7,627 bases of DNA from Candidatus Freyrarchaeum guaymasense. GTDB taxonomy: Archaea > Asgardarchaeota > Jordarchaeia > Jordarchaeales > Freyrarchaeaceae. The notes beneath the pieces are model-generated. The model did no database searches. It was not told the DNA's origin and saw only the letters and a list, made by a program, of their open reading frames with translations. The DNA lies in NCBI GenBank assembly GCA_030587405.1, contig JAUQZD010000021.1, forward strand, positions 1 to 7,627, written 5' to 3'. Both the position numbers and the translations under genes were made by a program. This document shows positions 1-5,059 of the stretch, piece by piece. Position 1 is the first letter of the stretch. Every line of letters starts with the position of its first letter.

Positions 1-738
1 GGGGCTAAGCCTATTGGGGGGATGTACGCGTTTGGCTTTCCAAGGAACTTGAAGGTTAGGGATGTCTTAGAGGTCGTTGAAGGAATCGTTGAGGCGTCGA
101 AGGCTTATGGGGCATGTTATCTTGGAGGAGACGTGAACGAAGCGGACGAGGTGGTTATCTCTGGGGCGGTGATAGGCTTAGCTAGAAGAGTTATTTCGAG
201 AGAGGGAGCGAAACTAGGCGATATAGTGGCTACCACCGGATTATTCGGCATGACCGCGGTAGGTTTAAAGGTTCTTTTAAGCGGGTTAGGAAGGAATGGA
301 GTCAGAAAGTGCGTGGAGGCAGTTTACAATCCCAAGGCGAGGGTTAATGAGGGAGTTGTGCTGGCGGAAGGGGGATATGTGTCCTCCAGCATAGATAGCA
401 GTGATGGGCTGGCTGCATCACTCCATGAGCTCTCCAACGCAAGCAATGTCGGGTTCGCCATAGAACACGTCCCAATACACCCTGAGGTTTCGTCCTTCGC
501 GGAGGAAAACCGGTTAGACCCTTACGAGCTAGCATTCTACGGCGGCGAAGAATACGAGCTAGTCGTAACGGTACCAAACGATAAATGGGTGAAGGCTGTG
601 GACGCCGTGAGGAAGGTCGGAGGCAACCTCTACGAAATGGGGAGGGTCATTGAAGAAAAGAAGGTCATATTTAAGCATCCAGAAAAGGGCTGGGTTAATA
701 TACCTCAAAAAGGATACGAACACTTCTTTAAGGGTTGA
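1..738 (+). CDS. thiL: Thiamine-monophosphate kinase (ThiL), 3' part, N-terminus outside window
   Basis: ThiL phosphorylates thiamine monophosphate to thiamine diphosphate with ATP in the cytoplasm, the last step of cofactor synthesis. The frame is open from base 1 and starts with GAKPIGGMYAFGFP, which matches the family's internal segment 'MGAKP..'; the ATG at 22 is therefore an internal methionine. Family members are about 300-340 residues and about 245 are present, so roughly 80-90 N-terminal residues lie upstream. Visible motifs are LGGDVNEAD (bases about 121-144), the metal/phosphate-binding GGDxNxxD of ThiL, then IDSSDGLAASL (about 391-423), the S-D-G motif of the second half of the AIRS-like fold, and AFYGGEEYELVV (about 532-567), the typical C-terminal GGEEYEL. 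The stop codon TGA is at 736-738. The gene ends 13 bp before the 3' end of a tRNA on the opposite strand. Family assignment is firm; upstream operon context is unseen. Confidence 0.93.
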   Translation, partial: GAKPIGGMYAFGFPRNLKVRDVLEVVEGIVEASKAYGACYLGGDVNEADEVVISGAVIGLARRVISREGAKLGDIVATTGLFGMTAVGLKVLLSGLGRNGVRKCVEAVYNPKARVNEGVVLAEGGYVSSSIDSSDGLAASLHELSNASNVGFAIEHVPIHPEVSSFAEENRLDPYELAFYGGEEYELVVTVPNDKWVKAVDAVRKVGGNLYEMGRVIEEKKVIFKHPEKGWVNIPQKGYEHFFKG

Positions 739-743
739 AACGG

Positions 744-751
744 AGAAAAGG
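744..751 (-). terminator. Possible T-run terminator of the tRNA-Arg gene
   Basis: Directly after the encoded CCA the - strand reads CCTTTTCT. A short T-run right behind a tRNA is a common archaeal termination signal. There is no hairpin. It lies only 5 bp from the thiL stop on the other strand. Confidence 0.35.
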
Positions 752-768
752 TGGTGGTCCCGCCGGGA

Positions 769-802
769 CTTTCAACCACCACCAAGTTGCTTAGTGGTGG
801 TT
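769..802 (-). other. 34-nt T-loop intron (59/60) of tRNA-Arg
   Basis: The insert lies inside the T-loop between G803 (59) and T768 (60). It shows a complete hBHBh' motif: the T-stem is the outer helix; TTCA (808-805) pairs with TGAA (774-771) as a perfect central four-pair helix; bulges are A804 G803 A802 and A770 G769 T768, each cut after the second base. The inner arm pairs 801-790 with 775-786 (twelve pairs, one a T-G wobble at 793/783), closed by the triloop CAA. Excision restores TTCAAGT. AAG is repeated at both borders, so sequence alone allows other cuts; the BHB geometry selects this one. Confidence 0.93.
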
Positions 803-832
803 CTTGAACCCGGGAACTCCGGCTTAGAAGGC

Positions 833-860
833 TTACGCCTACGTTTACGCTCTTGCAAGT
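833..860 (-). other. 28-nt anticodon-stem intron (29/30) of tRNA-Arg
   Basis: The insert splits the 5' strand of the anticodon stem between bases 29 (G861) and 30 (G832). It has a canonical BHB: outer pairs G867-C831, G868-C830, A869-T829 and A870-T828; central helix GCGC (866-863) with GCGT (838-835); 5' bulge C862 G861 A860 and 3' bulge A834 A833 G832, each cut after its second base. The inner stem is short (C859-G839, T858-A840). Without the insert the anticodon stem is a perfect five-pair helix; with it retained, pairing has an A-C mismatch and a false GCA anticodon appears. Splicing by the archaeal tRNA endonuclease is inferred. Confidence 0.88.
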
Positions 861-869
861 CGGCGCCCT

Positions 870-882
870 TTCAGTCTGCAGC
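870..882 (-). other. Probable 13-nt D-loop intron (20/21) of tRNA-Arg
   Basis: Between AGCCAGGA and the A-GGGC that closes the D-arm lie 13 extra bases (GCTGCAGACTGAA on the - strand). They give a 22-nt D-loop, where 8-11 is normal. Removing them leaves the ordinary loop AGCCAGGAA and a 74-nt tRNA body. The local fold is a relaxed BHB: CAG (887-885) pairs with CTG (874-872), GAG (884-882) is the 5' bulge and AAA (871-869) the 3' bulge, but there are only three central pairs and almost no inner stem. The boundaries may shift by one or two bases. It could instead be an unspliced D-loop expansion. Confidence 0.6.
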
Positions 883-903
883 TCCTGGCTAGGCGACGGG
901 ACC

Positions 904-1099
904 ACCCTTCTGTTCGGTAATTTATTCCACAAGAGCGTTTTATATGTGTTATGTTTTATCAATTCTATTGGTTGCATGAAGTTGGAAATGGTGAGGGTTT
1001 ATACTTACTGCCGCACTTCCACAAGAATATTCCAGCTTAGAAGGTTGCTAGCTTGATGTGGATTGCATGAATTGAAGATAAGCTACACTTTTTCACCTT
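904..1099. other. Non-coding stretch between tRNA-Arg and the DUF434 gene
   Basis: Apart from the TATA-like box at 938-945 I find no gene here. It holds an imperfect direct repeat (GTTGCATGAAGTTGGA at 971-986 and ATTGCATGAATTGA at 1062-1075), a weak inverted pair CCACA (1019-1023)/TGTGG (1057-1061), and a TTTATACTTA element (998-1007) that could act as a + strand TATA box with no obvious gene after it. The word GCTTAGAAGG (1035-1044) also occurs at 822-831 inside the tRNA gene, but no second tRNA fold can be built around it. No box C/D or other RNA signature was recognised. Confidence 0.5.
938..945 (-). promoter_or_regulatory. TATA-like box of the tRNA-Arg gene
   Basis: ATATAAAA on the - strand is centred about 38 bp upstream of the tRNA 5' end. 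A start site about 26 bp downstream falls near 915 and leaves a leader of about 12 nt for RNase P to remove. It is the best TATA match on that side; a second A/T stretch (917-927) lies too close to the tRNA. No transcript data are available, so this is inference. Confidence 0.5.
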
Positions 1100-1789
1100 T
1101 TAAGGAGGATGCTTAAAAGATATGATCCATGCGTATCCTCTTTTTCTAGCTATGTGTCCTGCTATGTCGAAGCACTTTCGTGCTTTCTGGAGTATTACGC
1201 TGTCACTTGTAAGGGCTATCTCGCCTGTCCTTATTACTGCATTGTCCGCTTGACTTACCGCTACACTATCACCCTTCACCCCGCGGGTTTTCATGAGGTT
1301 TCTGACCGTTCCAGCTAGTTCTCCGCTCTTACTTACCGGGCTGTCGAAGAATATGAGTACTTCCCTTGGCTGGGCTTTCTTAAGCTCTTCTAGGAGGATG
1401 TTCACGGCTTGAATCGTGTGGTTTGATGGTTTGTGCTTTCCGTGCACCCCGGAGATATCCCTTACGTATCCGTCGTCCCCTTCGAGAAGTGGCTGATTTC
1501 TAAGCATGGTTTCAAGGACTATCAACACGTTGTATCCGTCTACGGATAGCACGTTCCCTTTAAGCTTCTGGAAGGGTACTGTCTTCCTTTTCCTCTCCTC
1601 GACCTCCTTGCTACTGTAGACGCTACGGAGAAGGACGATTTTGTGTTTTTTGTCTAGTCTATGATGGTTTGCGACGAAGTTTAAGGCTCCATCGCGGGGG
1701 TATCCCCTATCGAGAAGGTACCTTAATTCCTCTGCTGCAGCAAGAAGCCTTTTAATGTTTAACTCGTACATTAATCTATTAACCCCCAT
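1100..1789 (-). CDS. DUF434/COG2454-type protein with PIN-like domain, function unknown
   Basis: A 229-residue soluble protein. Residues about 10-60 (EELRYLLDRGYPRDGALNFVANHHRL) are a helical segment typical of the archaeal DUF434 family. From about residue 80 a Rossmann-like domain begins with LSVDGYNVLIVLE (81-93), continues with VLIFFDSPVSKSGELAG (144-160) and VAVSQADNAVI (176-186), and ends near ALTSDSVIL (192-200). The spaced acidic residues D84, D149, D182 and D196 look like the metal-binding set of PIN/NYN-type nucleases, so an RNA-directed nuclease is plausible but unproven. No signal peptide or membrane segment is present. It is divergent from alaS across 88 bp and points towards the tRNA-Arg gene. 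The ATG at 1789 has no Shine-Dalgarno and would suit a leaderless message; the ATG at 1771, behind GGGGGTT, is an alternative giving 223 residues. Length is normal for the family; function is not known to me. Confidence 0.85.
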   Translation of the reverse strand: MGVNRLMYELNIKRLLAAAEELRYLLDRGYPRDGALNFVANHHRLDKKHKIVLLRSVYSSKEVEERKRKTVPFQKLKGNVLSVDGYNVLIVLETMLRNQPLLEGDDGYVRDISGVHGKHKPSNHTIQAVNILLEELKKAQPREVLIFFDSPVSKSGELAGTVRNLMKTRGVKGDSVAVSQADNAVIRTGEIALTSDSVILQKARKCFDIAGHIARKRGYAWIISFKHPP

Positions 1790-1810
1790 GAAAGGATGCG
1801 ATTTTCACGT

Positions 1811-1820
1811 TACTTAATGT
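1811..1820 (-). promoter_or_regulatory. Weak TATA-like element of the DUF434 gene
   Basis: The - strand reads ACATTAAGTA, with TTAAGTAA centred about 26 bp before the ATG at 1789. That spacing fits leaderless transcription from this ATG. The match to the archaeal TATA consensus is weak, so this is a tentative call. Confidence 0.25.
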
Positions 1821-1824
1821 TGAC

Positions 1825-1839
1825 AGGAAGGTTTTTAGA
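1825..1839 (+). promoter_or_regulatory. Probable BRE/TATA promoter of alaS
   Basis: AGGAAGG followed by TTTTTAGA (1832-1839) resembles a purine-rich BRE plus TATA box. A start about 25 bp downstream falls near 1860, giving a leader of about 25 nt that contains the Shine-Dalgarno GGAAGGTG at 1873-1880 in front of the TTG at 1887. It lies within the 88-bp divergent spacer shared with the DUF434 gene. Confidence 0.5.
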
Positions 1840-1886
1840 TTGCGGTGGCTTAAGAGGTTACAGCAGCTGGCAGGAAGGTGGCCTCC

Positions 1887-4646
1887 TTGAACGTGTCCAA
1901 GGAAGATTTGAAGGGAAAGTTTGGAAGGGAAAACTACGAGGTTGAACTGTTCAGAAGAGAAGGGTTCACTAGGAAACGATGTGAAGCATGTGGAGACTAC
2001 TTTTGGACATTGAACCCTGATAGGAGGAACTGCGGCGACACGAAATGTGTGGGAGGCTACCTTTTCCTAGGTAGGAAGGGGGGAGGGTGGAGTTTCCACG
2101 AGGCTATAGATAACTGGTGTCGTTTCTTCGAGGAGAGGGGACATACGAGGATAAGGGAGTACCCTGTGGTTGCGAGGTGGAGGGACGACTTAGCCTTCAC
2201 CATAGCCTCGATAGCCGACTTTCAGCCCTACGTGGTGGAAGGAGTCGTTAAGCCCCCTGCAAACCCGCTAGTCGTCCCCCAGCCATGTATAAGGTTCGGC
2301 GGAAAAGGATTCTGTGACGTAGATAACGTTGGAAGGACGGGGAGGCACCTATCTCTTTTCATTATGGGAGGGCAGCACGCTTTCAAGTACGACGGCGAAG
2401 GGTACTGGATGGACACTTGCATAGACCTTAACTTCGAGTTTCTCACAAAATATTTGAAAATTGGAAAGGAGGAAGTTACCTATAAAGAGGACGTCTGGAG
2501 TGGAGGGGGAACGTTTGGCCCATCGCTCGAAGCGTTTGGGAAGGGACTTGAAATAGTTAACAACGTCTTCATGCAGTATGCTCTGGGACCTGATGGGAGC
2601 TGGAGGGAGCTTAAGATAAAGGTTATCGACGTAGGGTGGGGGGTGGAGAGGATGGCGTGGTTTACCCAGGGGACACCTACCATTTACGAGGCGGCGTTCG
2701 GTCCAGTGCTCAGCTGGCTCAAAAGGGAGACGGGGGTGGACGTTAGTGAGGACTTACTTTTCAGGTACTCTGCCCTTTCAGGTCTTTTTGACGCGAACGA
2801 AATGCAGGATTTTGAGAGGGTGACTAGGGAGATAGCTTCAAGGATCGGAGTCGACCACGGCGAGCTAAGACATCAGCTTGGCCCGTTAGAGGCGCTATAC
2901 GCCATTGCGGATCATACGCGTACGTTAGTGTTCGCCGTCGCTGACGGTGGGATACCTTCAAATGTTGGAGGAGGCTACAACCTCCGCATGATACTTAGGA
3001 GAGCGATAAGCCTAGACAGGCTGTACGGATTTGAGCTTGACTTCGCAGAGCTGTTCCATAGGCACATCGACTACCTTAAGGAGAGCTACCCTCACTTGGA
3101 GGTTGCAAGGGAGGTAATCGAAGACATCTTTAAGGTTGAGAGGGAAAGGTACTTCCAGACACTCGACAGGGGGCGTAGGCAGGTTGAAAGACTGTTAAGA
3201 AGCGGGAGGAAGCTGGGATTAAAGGTTTTAGTTGAGCTTTACGAGTCGAACGGTATTCCACCGGAAATGGTTCAGGAAATAGGGGAGGAAATGGGGGTCC
3301 ACGTGGAAGTTCCAAGCAGTTTTTACTTGGAGCTGGGGGAGAGGAAGGAAAAGTCGAGGGTTGAAGCTAAAAGGGTCGTAGTCGAGGAGGAGCTGCCTTC
3401 AACCTACCCGTTGTACTATGATAAGCCCTACGATTCGGAGTTTACCAGTAAGGTCACGGCTGTAGTTGGACCCTACGTTGTCTTGGATAAGACCCTCTTC
3501 TACCCTACAGGCGGTGGGCAGCTTCACGATGTTGGAACGCTTAACGGTGAAGAGGTGGTTCGGGTGGAGAAGGTGGGTAACGCCATCCTCCACCAAGTTA
3601 AGGATCCGGCGAAGTTTAGCGTTGGAGCGAAGGTTAAGGGAGAAATAGACTGGGGGAGGAGGATCGCGTTGATGAGGCACCATACAGCTACGCACATTTT
3701 GAACGGTGCAGCTAGGAGGGTTCTCGGCCCGCATGTTTGGCAAGCAGGGGCAGAGAAGAAGCCTGACGAAGCAAGGCTCGACATAACCCATTATAAGCAG
3801 TTAAGCCGGGAGGAGGTTAAGGAAATAGAGGCTTTAGCTAATAGGATCGTGATGGAGAATAGGAGAGTTCGAAAGTACGTTATCCCTAGGGATGAGGCTG
3901 AAGCAATGTTTGGATTTACAATCTACCAGGGGGGAGCGGTTCCCGGACGGGAACTCAGAATAGTGGACGTGGACGGGTGGGATGTGGAGGCGTGCGGAGG
4001 GGTACACGTCGACTGGACAGGGGAGGTTGGACTAATAAAAATAGTTAGAGTTGAAAGGATACAAGACGGAGTCGTCAGGCTCGAGTTCAAAGCGGGGGAG
4101 GCGGCTGTCCGTTACATACAGGAGATGGATAAGCTTGTTGAGGACTCGGCTGCGGTATTCCGTGTCCCAAAGGAGCAGGTACGTGAAGCTGCTAAAAAGT
4201 TTTTTGAAGAATGGAAAAAGAGGGGGAAGGAGATAGAGAGGCTTAAAGACGTGCTGGCCAGAAGAGAGGCTGAGAGATTCTTAAGGGAGGCTGAAAGGGT
4301 TAACGGTTATGTGTTAGTTGTTGGTGAAACAGAAGGGGACACGGAACTACTTGTGAAGATAGCGGAAGAGGTGGTTAAGATGGAGGAAAGAGCGGCTGTT
4401 CTCCTTCTAGGAAGAGGTGAGAGAGTCGGCGTTGTAGGAATGACTGGGAAACTTGTTGATGTGGATGTGCCAATGGTAGTCAGGAAAGTAGCAGAGGTGG
4501 TGGGAGGATCCGGCGGTGGGAAGGGGAAAGTGGCTATGGGAGGAGGTACACGCTTAGATAAGGTCGGTGAGGCCGTAAAGGAGGGTTACAGGCTTCTGAA
4601 AAATGAAATATGTAAGCATGGGCAGAAAATAGGATGGAGGCACTGA
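1887..4646 (+). CDS. alaS: Alanyl-tRNA synthetase (AlaRS), archaeal type, full length
   Basis: This class II synthetase attaches alanine to tRNA-Ala and hydrolyses mischarged Ser/Gly-tRNA-Ala. Residues are numbered from the upstream GTG at 1878 (922 aa; 919 from the preferred TTG). The N-terminal extension carries a Zn-ribbon-like set C35, C38, C52, C57, characteristic of archaeal AlaRS. Motif 2 lies around CIRFGGKGFCDVDNVGRTGR (137-156) and motif 3 is DVGWGVERM (251-259). GGGYNLRMILRRA (364-376) opens the tRNA-recognition region. The editing domain has FYPTGGGQLHDVG (541-553) and the zinc ligands HTATH (602-606) plus CGGVH (706-710). A charged helical linker (about 765-805) leads to the C-Ala domain ending GGSGGGKGKVAMGGG (876-890). 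Every catalytic and editing signature is intact and the length is normal. GGAAGGTG (1873-1880) is a Shine-Dalgarno six bases before TTG 1887; using GTG 1878 would put the start inside it. The gene converges on rpl12. Confidence 0.96.
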   Translation: MNVSKEDLKGKFGRENYEVELFRREGFTRKRCEACGDYFWTLNPDRRNCGDTKCVGGYLFLGRKGGGWSFHEAIDNWCRFFEERGHTRIREYPVVARWRDDLAFTIASIADFQPYVVEGVVKPPANPLVVPQPCIRFGGKGFCDVDNVGRTGRHLSLFIMGGQHAFKYDGEGYWMDTCIDLNFEFLTKYLKIGKEEVTYKEDVWSGGGTFGPSLEAFGKGLEIVNNVFMQYALGPDGSWRELKIKVIDVGWGVERMAWFTQGTPTIYEAAFGPVLSWLKRETGVDVSEDLLFRYSALSGLFDANEMQDFERVTREIASRIGVDHGELRHQLGPLEALYAIADHTRTLVFAVADGGIPSNVGGGYNLRMILRRAISLDRLYGFELDFAELFHRHIDYLKESYPHLEVAREVIEDIFKVERERYFQTLDRGRRQVERLLRSGRKLGLKVLVELYESNGIPPEMVQEIGEEMGVHVEVPSSFYLELGERKEKSRVEAKRVVVEEELPSTYPLYYDKPYDSEFTSKVTAVVGPYVVLDKTLFYPTGGGQLHDVGTLNGEEVVRVEKVGNAILHQVKDPAKFSVGAKVKGEIDWGRRIALMRHHTATHILNGAARRVLGPHVWQAGAEKKPDEARLDITHYKQLSREEVKEIEALANRIVMENRRVRKYVIPRDEAEAMFGFTIYQGGAVPGRELRIVDVDGWDVEACGGVHVDWTGEVGLIKIVRVERIQDGVVRLEFKAGEAAVRYIQEMDKLVEDSAAVFRVPKEQVREAAKKFFEEWKKRGKEIERLKDVLARREAERFLREAERVNGYVLVVGETEGDTELLVKIAEEVVKMEERAAVLLLGRGERVGVVGMTGKLVDVDVPMVVRKVAEVVGGSGGGKGKVAMGGGTRLDKVGEAVKEGYRLLKNEICKHGQKIGWRH

Positions 4647-4686
4647 AAAGAAAGATTCCCGATGTTTAAGTTTTTAAAGCTGAGAC
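4647..4686. terminator. Convergent terminator region between alaS and rpl12
   Basis: Forty base pairs separate the two stop codons. On the + strand GTTTAAGTTTTTAAAGC (4664-4680) supplies a T5 run after alaS; on the - strand TCTTTCTTTTC (4656-4646) supplies T-rich sequence after rpl12. No strong GC hairpin is present, consistent with T-run-driven archaeal termination. Confidence 0.5.
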
Positions 4687-4998
4687 TTAGCCGAAGAGGG
4701 CGCCGAGACCTTCCAGTTCCTCTCCTTCCTCTTCTTTCTCCTCTTCTTCGCCTTTCTCCTCTGCTTTCTCCACCTCAGCCGGTGCTGCCTCGACAGGGGC
4801 TGCCGTGGCTGCTACGGGTACTGGGGCAGCACTTTTTATGGCTTCCTCTATGTCAACTTCCTCTAAAGCCGCTACTAAAGCCTTAACTCTTGCCTCATCC
4901 GGTGAAATGCCTGCTGAGGACAAAACCTTCTTAATGCTTTCTTCATTTATGGGTTTTCCGGCTTTGTGGAGGAGTAGTGCAGCATATACATATTCCAT
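4687..4998 (-). CDS. rpl12: Ribosomal protein P1 (archaeal L12), stalk tip
   Basis: P1 forms homodimers that bind the P0 spine and, through a mobile C-terminal tail, recruit translational GTPases to the large subunit. All 103 residues fit the archaeal family: an N-terminal helical dimerisation domain ([20 protein letters not shown]..., 1-55), an Ala/Pro/Val hinge (about 56-75), an Glu/Lys-rich acidic region (76-95) and the conserved tail [10 protein letters not shown] (94-103). The ATG at 4998 is preceded by GAGGTGA with eight bases after GGTG, a strong site. It is last in the operon, 61 bp after the rpl10 stop, and that gap holds a TATA-like element that may raise its output, as several P1 copies are needed per P0. 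It converges on alaS. Confidence 0.97.
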   Translation of the reverse strand: MEYVYAALLLHKAGKPINEESIKKVLSSAGISPDEARVKALVAALEEVDIEEAIKSAAPVPVAATAAPVEAAPAEVEKAEEKGEEEEKEEEGEELEGLGALFG

Positions 4999-5039
4999 GA
5001 CGTTTTCACCTCGCCACGATTTTTAGATTTGCGATCAAG

Positions 5040-5053
5040 CTTTTAAAGGTTTC
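5040..5053 (-). promoter_or_regulatory. Possible internal promoter for rpl12
   Basis: The - strand reads GAAAC then CTTTAAAAG (5048-5040), a good BRE plus TATA arrangement in the gap after rpl10. A start about 26 bp downstream falls near 5018, giving a leader of about 20 nt that contains the rpl12 Shine-Dalgarno site. It would let P1 be made in excess over P0. The element is also nearly palindromic and could be chance A/T sequence. Confidence 0.4.
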
Positions 5054-5059
5054 ATTAAG

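Larger units (their letters stand above)
752..903 (-). tRNA. tRNA-Arg(UCU) with three interruptions and encoded CCA
   Basis: Read on the - strand. The acceptor stem pairs GGTCCCG (903-897) with CGGGACC (762-756), seven Watson-Crick pairs, then discriminator A755 and CCA at 754-752. T8 is followed by D-stem GCCT (894-891) with GGGC (868-865) and a D-loop starting AGCCAGGA that contains G18G19. After removing 833-860, the anticodon stem CCGGC/GCCGG is perfect; the loop CTTCTAA (830-824) gives anticodon TCT at 828-826. The variable loop is AGTTC with C48 able to pair with G15. T-stem CCGGG (813-809) pairs with CCCGG (767-763); after removing 769-802 the loop is TTCAAGT. The exons sum to 77 nt with CCA if 870-882 is also removed. 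The product reads AGA/AGG. All diagnostic tRNA positions are met except an unusual C at position 9. The gene has its own TATA-like box and a T4 run just downstream. Intron positions outside 37/38 are typical of some Thermoproteota. Confidence 0.93.

Noticed and set aside
829..840. Hairpin AGGC-GTAA-GCCT on the - strand, read as a long variable arm (Leu/Ser-type tRNA) or an independent hairpin
   Set aside because: The bases belong to the 29/30 intron end and exon bases 30-33; a normal five-base variable loop AGTTC is present right before the T-stem.
854..856. Apparent tRNA-Cys anticodon GCA in a loop TTGCAAG
   Set aside because: The stem that would present it has an A-C mismatch (860/822), and the bases lie in the 28-nt insert; removing the insert gives a perfect stem and anticodon TCT.
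705..977. 90-codon - strand open frame spanning the tRNA gene
   Set aside because: It covers the tRNA-Arg gene and its promoter; its openness is incidental.
853..1056. 67-codon + strand open frame
   Set aside because: It starts inside the tRNA-Arg gene, lacks a ribosome-binding site and has no protein-like composition.
1109..1318. + strand ORF with AGGAGG just before its ATG
   Set aside because: The AGGAGG is the complement of the last codons of the DUF434 gene; the peptide is a cysteine/tyrosine-rich shadow.
3399..3791. 130-codon - strand frame opposite alaS
   Set aside because: Antisense shadow of the AlaRS editing domain, whose frame is fully supported by motifs.
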